This document shows positions 53,739-64,000 of a stretch of 64,000 nt of DNA, one piece after another. Position 1 is the stretch's first letter. Each line of letters begins with the position of its first letter. Source of the DNA: Posidonia oceanica (taxonomy: Eukaryota > Streptophyta > Magnoliopsida > Alismatales > Posidoniaceae); contig JAZBRS010000057.1 of NCBI GenBank assembly GCA_037176725.1, forward strand, positions 87,813,501 through 87,877,500, written 5' to 3'. A program made the position numbers and the translations under genes. Under the pieces are notes generated by a model that was given only the letters and a program-made list of their open reading frames with translations, had not been told where the DNA came from and ran no database searches.

Positions 53739-54844
53739 AGCAGATGGCGAGCGAATGCAAAAAAAGGTCTGCAGCTGAAGGCAGGGGTACAAGACCTAAG
53801 GAGAGCTATTGCCGGAGGCGACAAACAGCTCAGAGACAGAGAGGGATGCTCGGGATCCTAGCTGAAGGAACCCGCACCTACCTGCAAAACCAATAAACGT
53901 GTCAGAGGTTGGATGCAAAAAAGAGTTATTAGGGGTGGCATGATGCAGATGAATGCTCTAATATGCGCTCTCTCACCATGCATGTCCCGAGTAGATGACC
54001 TACCAGGACGCACTCATGGGTAATGGGATTATGCAGACTCCAGGTCAGAAAATAAGACTCCCTCTCGACCCTGCCAAAGCTCAGGTATAACAGGTGGTGC
54101 ATTGGTGGCCTCGACCCTGCTAGAAGCATGGGTGGTACCCTCCAATAGCACCGACATGACCCCTAGACAAGGGGGGACAGACCGACTGACTTGCGCCATG
54201 CCAAAGCAGTAGGGCAAGACGCCGGGACTATCTTTCTCAGACTGTGGGATGACTCAGATGAGAAGAATGCATGCTTTCTAAAATGCTGATGCGAATGCTT
54301 TAGAGCGTTTTACTTGCATTTTATTTAACCATGGGGAAAAATTGCAAGTTTTGGCTCTAGTTGTGCTTAGATGTTATTGCTTTGCTTTATTGTGGCTTTT
54401 AAATTAAACATGAGGGAAGCAAGCAAGTTTCTACTATCCTAGGCATGGCATATGCGAATGGGAGAGAAACAAGAAGTCACGGCATGCAAGCAATTCACAC
54501 AGCAAGGTAAAAAGCATGGGCATGGCATGTGCAAGTGTAGGTGGACATGATAGTGAAGAGAAAATACTTATCATATCAAAAAGCAAGTATGTATGGCATG
54601 TGCGTGCATGGTGACATAGTATTTGTGTAAAACGAAACACATATCACTCGAAAAGCATGCATAGTGCGCCAAGCAAGTATTTAGGCATGTGATGCAGGAA
54701 AAATAAAGTAGCGCAAGCAATCATGGCATAAAGCAAGTAAATAAACAAGCAGGCAGGTAAGTAAGCAAGGCGAGTAGAAGCATAAGGCAAGCAAAGCACA
54801 AAAGCAAGTGGCGAGAAGGCCAAGACGAAAGCCGGAGTACAAGC
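53739..54844 (-). other. D leader
   Basis: No gene. 53960-54275 carries the conserved leader block (CTCTCTCACCATGCATG, GGTGGTACCCTCCAATAG, TGACTTGCGCCATGCCAAAG). Plus-strand CCTGCAAAACC at 53881 reads GGTTTTGCAGG on the minus strand, a 3' splice-site-like AG at the position shared by B, C and E1. Confidence 0.6.
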
Positions 54845-54862
54845 TCCCCAGCGGAGTCGCCA
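54845..54862 (-). other. D primer-binding site, tRNA-Arg type
   Basis: Plus strand TCCCCAGCGGAGTCGCCA, exact reverse complement of the E1 site, one base from the LTR. Confidence 0.88.
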
Positions 54863-54863
54863 C

Positions 54864-57800
54864 TGTAGTAATCCTGAAATTCTGATCGTCCATGCACGAT
54901 GCCAAAGCTCACGTGCACCGAATCAAAATAGGCTCATTATATGTGGCAGGATCTGAGGGAAGAAACTTGACTCGGAAATGCTGGCAAAAAAAGAAAAAGA
55001 GAAAGAAATGATAAGACAAAATCGGAGTCATCACCAGGTCTATTATGTTGGGAGACAAGGAAAACCAAGGGTAATGCATGAAAAGACATGCAAAACAGGA
55101 TGCAAAGAGATGCGATGCAACACAATGCGATGCGATGCTATGCTATGCTATGACTCGTGCCAAGGATGAAGGAAAAGGTCGATGCGGGCCAAGAGAAAGG
55201 GCAAGGACTTCTGTTACACATGCGGAAGGTGTTAGGCACCCCCGATACGTCTGAGAATCGGTCTTTCTTAGGCAATCTCGCTCGCTAATGCAGGAAGATG
55301 CTTGCCTAATGCCTAAATGCAATGAATGTTTGATTGCTATGCATGGGAAATAAACGTGCTATCTATGTGCTCAGCAACGCTGCTAGTGTTCCAAACTGGG
55401 CGGACCCTGGTTCATGAGAACTCCTAGGCAGTAAGCATCATAGCCCTAATGCAAATGCAAACGATAAAACAAAACTACGGGGAAAACTAGGCAATGCAAA
55501 CAACATGCAAGGGATAAAGCAAAGTGGGCACAGAAAATGGTGCGAGTGCGGAAAACGAAGCAAAAGCGCGGAAAACAATGCAAGAGCGTGGAAAACAATG
55601 CAAGCACGGGAAACGATGCAAAAGGATGGAAAATGATGCAAAGGCGTGGAAAATGATGCAAAGCCACGAGAAACGATGTAAAAGCACGGAAAACGATGCA
55701 AAGGCGCAGAAAACGATGCAAAGGCACGGGAAACGATGCAAAGCTGCGGAAAACGATGCAAGCGAGCAATATGCAAAAGAGAAAGCAAAAGTGAAAGCGA
55801 ATCCGAGGCGAAAACCATGGGAAAGCGCGCAAGGCAAGGTGCAAAACCAAAACAGGGGTCAGGTAGCAGGCATGGGGGTAGCAGTATGTACAAGAAGCGA
55901 TAAAACACGGAAAATGGCGAATGAAACCAAATCGACGTTTTGAAATCAGATTCAGCCAAACTACAAGCGTTGGATGCTGCAATATCTGCGTCCAACGTTG
56001 GACGCTGGCATTGCTGGCGTCCAACACCTGCTGGAGGCTTACAGCATGCAATTTTGGGAAATCAATGCTTTCTAAGCTATATGCATGCGATGCAGATGCA
56101 GAGATGCAGCAGGATAGGTGCAAGACATGCAGGGCAAAAAGGACAGCAAACCAGAAGCAGATTCAAAGCAAGATGCAAGCAAAGATCAGCATTTTAAACA
56201 AGCAGGGCGTTGGACGCCCGAGGGCATGGCGTCCAACGTTAGACGCCAAAGGGACTGGCGTCCAACACAGGCCAAGGGACAGCAAAGCAAATCAGCATAC
56301 AGATGATGAACAAAACATGTAAGCATGCATTTAGGCTACTGTAAGTAGGCATAGGCTAAACATGCAAGCAGAGGATATGAAAAATCCAAGAACAAACAAC
56401 ATCTACAACGCGTGCCAGGCATAGAGCTCAACCAGAGCGTTGGACATGAGCTGAACCAGCGTCCAACGTTGGGCGCCAGGATCAGCAGCGTACAACGTAC
56501 TGGGAGGCACAAACAAGCAAAAACTCTGCATAAAACTAGCATATGAACTATAAAAGCTGAGGAGCAGTTGCTATGAAGGCTAAGCAAGCATATAAACACA
56601 GAAATCATGCAAACAATATGGATCAGAGCATCATGCAAACACTTGAAACCAGAGTAAATAAGCAACAGCGTTAGACACTGGTAGCAGCAGCGTCCAACGT
56701 AGGACGCTGAAGCCCCCAGCGTCCAACACGGACAGATAGCAGATCAAGCATGAATTTAAACCAAAGATTAGAGCATTATATTAAGCATGGCATGGCATCT
56801 AAAGGCATGGAAGCAAGCTTGAAACAATCACGCACAAGAGGGAGCAATCAAACTACACCGAAGTAGGAGCAAGGCTTAGCAAAAAGGGGCAAGCATGCAT
56901 GCAGGGTGTTAGACGCTGAAAGCACAGCGGCCAACGTTGGACGTGTGCATTCAAGCGTCCAACACCTAGAAAAGACGACAGGCTTAACAAGGGCAAGAAA
57001 CATGAATCCAAACCTAGCATGGTATCTAGAAACATAAAGAGAACATGCTAGAACAAAGCAGTAGCTAAGCATGCAAGCTAAAGCACCACAGAAGCAAAAT
57101 AAAAGGGGAAGGCAAGCAAATGGAACTGCAGGTCGTTGGACACTGCCTCAGTGCAGGTCCAACGTTGGACACTCCAGGTGGGGCATCCAACGAGCCGAGC
57201 AAACCTCTAGCCCAATCGATGCTAAGATCGATCCAAAACTGGAACATAAGGATCCAGGAAGCAAGAGGGGGACGAGACGAACACGCCCATGTGTTCGGAG
57301 CTGGAAGTGGATGGCCAGATCGGGCCACCCATCTCCTCCACCTCACTGCCGGAGGCCGGGCCAATTCCGGCCAACTAAGGTGGCGTGCATGTGTGCTAGC
57401 TATCCTATCATGCTACTACGTGCGTGCGCTAGCTAAGGGAAGTGAGAACCTACCTGGTTGCGGCCTGGAACGGAGTGTTTGCGCTTGCAACCGGCGTTAC
57501 GGAAGATGGCAGCGAGGCTACTCCAGCAAGCTTGCTTGGCGTGCTGGTGGCTCGGGCGAGGTTGCTGGAAGGCCGAAAGGGGTCGTGGGAGTTTGCTCTA
57601 GCTTTGGGAGTGATCAAATTGGCGAGAGAATGGCTGTGGTGTGCTGTGTGTGCTTGGGAAGAAGGCTGTTTTGAGTGGTTTTGTTGGTTGGGTTCTGGGG
57701 ATTGGCAGCGGTGGCAGAGGCTTTGGCAGGTCTTGGCAGGCAAAGCTGGGTGTATGGAGGCCACGTGGGTTGTCAGGTGGAGGCGTGGGACTTGTCAGAG

Positions 57801-58341
57801 GGGCGGGGAAAGTTGTTGGTGGCCGGAGAAACGCGGCTGATGGCAGTGACCACGGAGGAGAGCGGTTTGCCCGTCGGGGATGGAAGGGACGGCTAGTAAG
57901 TGGAGTAACTTCGGCTTGGAAGGTAGTGGATGGCTTGGAGTGCATGAGAGGATGGGTAGTAAGTGCGTACGGGTGGCGGAGAGGATGGGAGGTGAGCCAA
58001 AGGTGGCGGAGTAGCTGCTACAGCTCCCGGGTCGTTGGACGCTAGTGCAGAACGTGTCCAAAGTTGGACGCTAGCACATGGCACGTCCAACGTTGGACGC
58101 TGCCCGTGCTAGCGTTCAACACGCTCAGGAGGCAAAAGGCTGAAATGGGCTTGGACTTGGGCTTAAAAAAGGTTTAAAAAGGTGTAAAAGGCATGGGTTG
58201 AGGTTTTGGGGTTTAGGTAAGGTTTTAGGTTTGGTTTTGGGGTAGAAATGGGTTAGTCTGAAAAAGAGAGCCATCCCGGAGTCCAAGCAAGCCTGCAAGA
58301 GAAACCACCAACTTCCAGGCTGTCAGAATGGAGTGTCTACA
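54864..58341 (-). repeat. D 5' LTR (3478 bp)
   Basis: Plus strand starts TGTAGTAATCC and ends GTGTCTACA. Hairpin modules run from 55969 to 58120 in the same seven clusters as in the other D LTR (first pair 55969-56025, last triplet 58034-58120). The conserved block is at 55222-55243. The GATGCAAAGGCGC-type minisatellite is shorter than in the 3' LTR. Confidence 0.95.
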
Positions 58342-58346
58342 CGTAC
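58342..58346. repeat. Target-site duplication, right copy, of D
   Basis: CGTAC; differs at one base from CCTAC at 43592-43596. Confidence 0.75.
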
Positions 58347-61337
58347 CATGCTCTCCAAGGTTAAAGGCTCAATGGTTTGGGACACATGGGTGGCTTGGAA
58401 CACGTGGAGAAAAGCCTCACGGTGTTTAGAGGATGTTTGTATGAGGTCCCAAATGGAAATGTTTGCCCTAACCTTCTTTAGCTGGGAAGTGATGTCAGCC
58501 TTGGGTTGGCTCTTTTTGGTGGTAGGAGGAGTGGTTTTGGTAGTGGGCTCTGATGTGGTGGGTACAGGGCCTTGGCCTGATGGTGGAGGTACAACAGGTT
58601 CTAGACGGCTAGGCCTAACCATCGATGCTATAGGTCTGTAGACCCTCCTCGATCGTGTGACTTCCGCACACATTTCTGTGGCATAGCTATAGGACACGCG
58701 ATGGGAGTCCCTGGTTAGGTTGATAACCATGGGAGCATGTGCTGCGAGCACAAGAGGGGCTGTAGGGGTGTTTGTTGGATTATGGGGGGATGGATAATGC
58801 TGCTGGGAAGGCAAAGTTGGTGCTGGCTGAGGTCTACCTAGGAGGTGGACAGGGGATCCTGACTGAGGCCTACCTAGGAGGTGGACAGGGGATCCTGACT
58901 GAGGCCTACCTAGGAGGTGGACAGGGGATCCTGGCTGGGGCCTACCTAAAAGGTGAACAGGGGGTTGAGCCTGAAGATGCATGGTGGGCGGCGCGGTAGA
59001 GCGCTCCGGCCTGGTGCATGGTCGAATCATATGAATTCCCAACTCGGAGCCAGCAACTGCCGCACGGTAAAGGGAGAAGGGAAAGGGCTCAAAGATGTCA
59101 TGGATGAGCTCAGAGAGGTCTACCACAGACGTGGTAGGCCTAAAGGGGAAGAGAGAGTGGATTCCCGAGGTTCCCGTGCCTCTCAGATTAGAGTGCTCCG
59201 GCAGAGGTTGGCGGACAATGCTAGAATGGGGAGAGGCTAATCCTAATGCAGGTGCAGATGCAGGTGGAGGTGCAGAAGTGGATGCCTTGTGCGTGTCGAT
59301 CACAATCGTCTCCGACTCAATCAGGTCCTGAATGGCATTCCGCAAGGTGAAACAACTATCCGTCGAGTGCTCGGTGGTTCGATGGAAGTCGCAGAAGAGA
59401 TTCGCTTTGTGCTAATGTGGAAGTGGGTTTGGCAGTGGGCGAGTCTCCGAGAACCTCAGGAGCAACGCAACCTTGGGGAGGATGGCATTTAGCGGTTCCG
59501 CCAATGGGGCGAACTTCCACCGATCTGAGAGAGGCCATCTCTACCTTTGGTATTGTCCTTGCCGGATCGGTGCGGCAGGATAGACCAGTCGGGCGATGGT
59601 TGTGATTTGTGGAGTGGGGTGTGCCCTAGGTGCAGGTGCATACACCATCTGAGCTGGGGCGGGCCGAGATGCCAGATGAACAGGCGCAGTAGGGGAGTCG
59701 ACGTATGCAACAACGGTCTTCGGAGAATCCTTCTTCCTAGGGCGGCTGCTGCTGCTACCGCTGTTGTTGTTGATGGTGCTGCTGCTTCTGCTACTGTTGT
59801 TGCTGGCAGCGGCCTGCTTGGCGAACGTAGAGCGATCAAGGAAGTTGCCACTCCGCAACGAACTCTCTATGACAGGTTCGATGCTAAGCAGAGCTCCAGT
59901 AGATGGCTGCGCGCCTTTGATAACGGTCTCAATAGACTCCTCGTCAGAGGGTCTATCTCGAATCTGTGAGGCAAGGACGCGCCAACGGCCGACGTACTCC
60001 CCGAACGGCTCGCTGGGATTCTACTTGGTTGCGACTAGGTCCGCGCGCTTTGGGACCAGGTCGAGGTTGAAGGAGTATTGCTCTAGGAACGCCTGGCTAA
60101 GGTCGTTCCAAGTCTTGATGGCGGACATGTCAAGTGAGGTGAACCACTTGAGGGTCGGGCCAGTCAGACTTTTCTGGAACAGGCAGATCAGCAACCTCTC
60201 GTCAGCCTGGAGCTGAGTGAGATCTTCGCAGTACGCCTTCAGATGGGCAATGGGGCAGCCCCTACCATTGTATTTATTGAAATCCAAGATACAGAATATC
60301 AGTGGGAGCACCTCCTCTGGAAAGTAACAGAGGTCCTGGAATTGGTAGGTACCCTGCACTAGACGTAGTGCCTTCTCCAGAACATCCACCCTACTATTGA
60401 TGGGGTCTGGATTGGCTACCGAAGGTGATGGGGCAGCAGGGGTAGGGACCACATACGCCGATTGGGTCGCACCAAGGTGCTCCTCCGGATCCACCATTAC
60501 GTCGCCTGGTAATGCGACGTGATGGCCGGCGTATCCGTGCGTGGGTGCGGTGTATGATGGAATGCATGCGGGGGTCTGAACTTGATGCAGGGGGTAAGGA
60601 TAGCTAGAATGCGGTGTAGTGGGTGGTGTAGAGTGCTGGAGCAATAGTGGCTGCGCAGGCTTGGTGCCGGGCAGCAGGCCTATGGGGTACTGTGCTCCAA
60701 CCAGCCCGAAGGACTGGCCACCAGGTGGCAGAGTGATATGCTGTGTGGTGAGTGGTGGTAATGCAAGAGCTGGAGCAGTGAGTAGCTGGGGCGATGGTCT
60801 AGGCGGGAGTGTAGTGGGGAAAGCTTGAAATGCAGGAGCAGGCTGTAAGGGAACCTCAAGAGCAGCGGGAATGAAAGAGGGGCGAACAGATAGAGCCATG
60901 CCTTGCAGTCTTTGAGCAGTCTCCATCAAGTGCTGATACTGCATGTCAAGCAACCCATTAGTGGGAACACTGAAGTGCAGTGCCGACGGGGGACCAGATC
61001 CAAAAGGTGAGGACACAGACTGTCCAGAAGATAGGGATCCTACAGCAAAGGTCGCCGCAGCAGACGGGGTGTCGAGAGCGACATAGCCCTGGGACAGAGG
61101 GGTCAGAGGCACCTCCGGAGCGCGAGTGGCGATCATCAAGATGGACTCGGTGACTAGATCCAGAGGGGCGTAGGTCTGCCAATGCCCCATAGCATACTGG
61201 GGTGCCCTAGGCACCAAAGGGTGAAATCCTAGTGTCACAAGGGGCATAGAGGGAGTAGAAGCAAGAGTTAGAGGGACCGAAGTGGAAATCCCCTCCGAGG
61301 CAACAGAAAACTGGGACTCATCGGGAAACTGGGCCAT
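58347..61337 (-). pseudogene. gag: Element C gag and protease N-terminal segment
   Basis: Starts at 61337 (MAQFPDESQF). The first 438 codons are open: proline-rich part with QYQHLMETAQRLQGMALSVR, capsid-like FNKYNGRGCPIAHLKAYCED, ERLLICLFQKSLTGPTLKWF, ending at a TAG near 60022 where relatives read Gln-Asn-Pro. It continues in pieces through an Asn/Ser-rich stretch (59760-59820) and a CHHC-type knuckle region near 59350-59400, where stops and substitutions are present. From 59345 it is open for over 330 codons through VQ/IQDLIES, three to four copies of a HLLGRPQ-type repeat (58840-58970), the SIWDLIQTSSKHREAF helix and the ESMV motif at the D junction. Confidence 0.83.
58830..58970 (-). repeat. 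30-bp tandem repeat in element C gag/protease linker
   Basis: Four imperfect units of 30 bp containing CTACCTAGGAGGTGGACAGG (plus strand) encode a GSPVHLLGRPQ-type 10-residue repeat on the minus strand. E1 and B have a single GRPP-type copy at this place, so this is a local in-frame expansion. Confidence 0.85.
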
Positions 61338-62549
61338 GGCTGACCGAGAGCGAGTGAGAACAGGGCTGCGACGAAAAGTAAGAGGACGAGTCCTAGGAGG
61401 AGCTATCGTCGCGAAAGCGGATAGCTCGGAAGAGGATGGTCAGGAACAGGTGTCGCAACAGGGGTGTCAGTAAGAAAAAGAGCTCAAGCTCCAGCTAGGG
61501 AACTCGCTCACTGACCTCTGTTCGACACAACACAAACAAAAACAGGGGTTAAAACCTGAAAGTAAAATGCAAATGTATTTAATTGTGGTATGAATGACAT
61601 TCATGCAAATGTATGCTCTCTAGCATGCTCTCTCTCACCAATCTAGTGTGTCCTAGAAGGTGGTCTACTTCAAGCACTCACAGGTGTATGGGTCGCCAAC
61701 TCTGGTCAGAAAAAGTAGGTCCCCATCTAAATCCTGGCCCAAGCTCAGGTAGTGACAGGGTGGTGCTTTAGGAGCCTTGGCCCTGCCAAAGCATGGGTTG
61801 TACCCTCTACTAACACCGACGCGACCCCTAACAGGAGGGGATAGACCGACCAACTCACGCCACGCCAAAGCGATGGAGCAAGAGACTGGGACTATCTTTC
61901 TCAGACTGGTAGGTGGACTCAAAGAAGAGAGGATGCATGCCGTATATGCTCATTCATGTAAATATGATTAAAGTTTTTTATCTTGCATGTTTTATTAACT
62001 CAAATGGGATGCAGGTGTGTTGAGGTCTCTAGTTGTACCTAGAATTGATTTTTACTTGCCATTTTTAGTTAGCCATGGGGGAAGCAATCAGTCTCTAATT
62101 GTCCTTAGGCTTAATGCAAGAGGGGAAGAAAATCACCCAAACATGGCAAGCAAGCAACACACATTATTACAAAAGGCATGTGCATGGTCTGTGCTAGTGT
62201 TATGGACATGATCAGTGAAATGAAAGACAACCAGCACGTCAAAAGGATATACAAGCATGGCATGTGTACTAGTGAAGCGACATGGCATACTTGTGTGAAA
62301 TAACCCAAGCATCAGACAAAAGGCATGGATTAATGCAATAATCATGCAAGCATGGTAATCAAATGCTAGAGTAAGGAAAGTGCATGAGTTAAAGCAATAA
62401 ATAAGCAGATAAGGTAAACAAATGCTGAGATATGCAATGAATAAAGGATGATGCGATAAGCAAATAAACAAGGCAACAAATGCTAAGCTAAGCGAAGAAA
62501 TAAGCCACACAGAAAGCGGAAGAGTGGAAACAAAAGCTGGAGTCTAGTA
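61338..62549 (-). other. Element C leader
   Basis: No gene. The 61615-61940 block is the conserved leader block (CTCTCACCAATCTAGTGTGT, CTACTAACACCGACGCGACC). A T/G-rich run ending in AG (CT at 61518-61519 on the plus strand) corresponds to the splice-acceptor-like site of B, D and E1. Confidence 0.6.
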
Positions 62550-62567
62550 TCCCCAGCAGAGTCGCCA
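62550..62567 (-). other. Element C primer-binding site, tRNA-Arg type
   Basis: Plus strand TCCCCAGCAGAGTCGCCA, one base different from D and E1 and at a different position from B's change. Confidence 0.85.
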
Positions 62568-62568
62568 C

Positions 62569-64000
62569 TGTAGTAACCCTGAAAATCAGCGCGTCCATGC
62601 ACGATGCCAAAGCTCATGTGCACCGATCGATAGTAGGTCACTATTAGCAGGTGGATCCGAGGAGGGATATTCGACTCGCAAACACTGAAAAACAGAGACG
62701 AACGCAAAAGAAAAATAAAAGAAAAGACAAGGAGTCGCCACCTAATTTATTAAAACGGGAAAAACTAGGAAGACCATGAAAGAAACATGCAAAGAAGACT
62801 TATGCATTTTGAAAGCATGCAAAATCCAATGCGAATGTGTGACACAAAGTCAATGTGGTCTAGAGAAAGGGTAAGGACTCCTGTTACGTGCGGGGAAGGT
62901 GTTAGGCACCCCCGACACACCCAAGGAATCGGTCTTTCTTAACTAATCCACTATTGTGTGGCAAATGTTGGCAAATAAATGTCGATTTATATTCGCCCTA
63001 AGGCGGTATGCAATATGCAATTATAAGCCATGCGAAGCTTAGCAAACCTTGTTTAAAAGTAATTAAGTAAAATTAAAATGCCGTAGAGAGGTGATAGACA
63101 ACAAGGGAAATGAATCTGAAACCAGAAGCATTAAATAAAGCGGGCGAAAAGCGACAACAAAGCCGGCTAAGCACACTGCCTGGATCAGTGCATGGGTCAC
63201 CTGTCTAACAGGCGCCTGTGCCTGTCGCCGGTAAGGCTAGCGACAGAGGCACAAACCTAGCTCCCCACACAACAGCAATCATTGCCACAAAAGGGATATA
63301 AAAGCAATATGAAATTGAAAATTAAAACCTAGGAATCACAGACAACATGCTCGACATCAAGATCAGTATAAAAACAAGTCTAGAAGGTGAAGCGACAAGG
63401 CGGCAAACCAGCAGCTTGCTCACTACTTGGACTGTAGAGTGGGTCTCCACTGAGAGCAGCAGCCAACCCAGTCGCCACAATGAGTAGCGCTCAGGTTGGT
63501 CACCGCTGCATCAAGCGACACGGCCATTCACAGCTTTCCCAAGCAGTGGCTTCCATCACCAAGAACAAGCTAGATAATCAAAGTAAAACTTGAAACCAAA
63601 CACATGGAGCTAAAGCTGGCATAACTAGGAGTAAAAGCATGCATTCAAACAACGAAATGAACAAGTGGGTTGTGAGATACAGAGGCTTAAAGTCGGCCGG
63701 AGGGCTGACTCGAGTTGCAACCGAGTCACCGGTTGGACTGGCGACAAACCTGCAACTCCAGTAGCTCAAACAGCCAAGTTCATGGCCAAATCCAGAACCC
63801 ACGATGATGCATAATGGAAATCTAATTATACAGGCATGCAGATCTAACATCCAAGATTACAAACATATATCAAACAAGTAAAAAGGAACTTTGAGTTGGC
63901 TGGAGCAGTGGCTCAAAATTCGACCGGCAGGCAGGTCGAGTTGCAGGTCAGTTGCCGCTCACGCTGGCCGCTAACCTGGCAGTCCGTTCATCGGACTTCA
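62569..64000 (-). repeat. Element C 5' LTR, partial at window edge
   Basis: Starts TGTAGTAACCCTG on the plus strand. The conserved block is at 62892-62913. GTCGCC/GGCGAC-type palindromic pieces occur at 63200-63250, 63460-63530 and 63710-63760, as in B. No gene. Confidence 0.85.

Larger units (their letters stand above)
43597..58341 (-). mobile_element. D: complete 14.7-kb non-autonomous Tat-like LTR retrotransposon
   Basis: Minus-strand element with two LTRs of about 3.5 kb, PBS, leader, stop-containing gag, then no protease, RT, RNase H or integrase, a 4-kb non-coding 3' region with hairpin repeats, and the polypurine tract. In one compared stretch of about 285 bases the two LTRs differ at four positions (43881-44165 against 55152-55440). 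It inserted into C. It would need the enzymes of a relative. The gag, leader, PBS and PPT place it with B, C and E1. Confidence 0.9.
58342..64000 (-). mobile_element. Element C, right segment (5' LTR, leader, gag)
   Basis: Minus-strand continuation of C: LTR from 62569 past the window edge, PBS, leader, gag, and the N-terminal segment of the protease up to the D junction. Confidence 0.88.

Overview
The window is flowering-plant repeat DNA. I recognise no host gene in it. Essentially every base belongs to one of five large LTR retrotransposons of the Ty3/gypsy Tat lineage (Ogre/Retand/TatIII-like), nested in one another. The lineage call rests on LTRs of about 3.3-3.5 kb, TG...CA ends, a primer-binding site matching the 3' end of a plant tRNA-Arg, a second archaeal-type RNase H after the usual one, and an extra ORF outside gag-pol. 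The species cannot be named from this; a eudicot is plausible.

Nesting order, read from junctions and reading frames. Element C (minus strand; 40720-43596 plus 58342-64000, running off both sides) is the oldest. It was hit in its protease N-terminal region by D (minus, 43597-58341, complete with both LTRs) and in its reverse transcriptase by B (minus, 30179-40719, left part outside the window). B was hit in its RT, at almost the homologous position, by A (minus, 22282-30178 plus 1-1956, a different family). A was hit just upstream of its RT by E1 (plus, 1957-22281, complete). E1 has perfect 5-bp target-site duplications (ATATG), and D has a 5-bp duplication with one mismatch. In both cases the host reading frame resumes across the insertion when one duplication copy is ignored.

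E1 carries LTR, tRNA-Arg PBS, leader, gag, protease, G-patch, a histidine-rich repeat linker, RT, RNase H, archaeal RNase H, integrase, an intact 409-codon plant-mobile-domain-like ORF downstream of integrase, a hairpin-repeat 3' region, polypurine tract and a 3' LTR with a 1.5-kb deletion. Its gag-pol carries 11 in-frame stops, 8 of them TAG. D has no recognisable pol, protease or integrase and has a stop-ridden gag, yet its two LTRs are nearly identical. It looks like a large non-autonomous element moved by its relatives.

The most unusual signal is in the LTRs. E1 and D contain seven ordered clusters of 28-29-bp modules. Each module is an inverted repeat with arms GTTGGACGC and GCGTCCAAC, and modules sit head to tail in pairs, triplets or a quartet. 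A, from a different family, has the same architecture with 28-bp modules and different arms whose two halves changed together (for example GTTATACGC with GCGTATAAC). This pattern of paired change, and the unit-wise loss of a module between the two E1 LTRs, point to maintained hairpin units with no function I can name.
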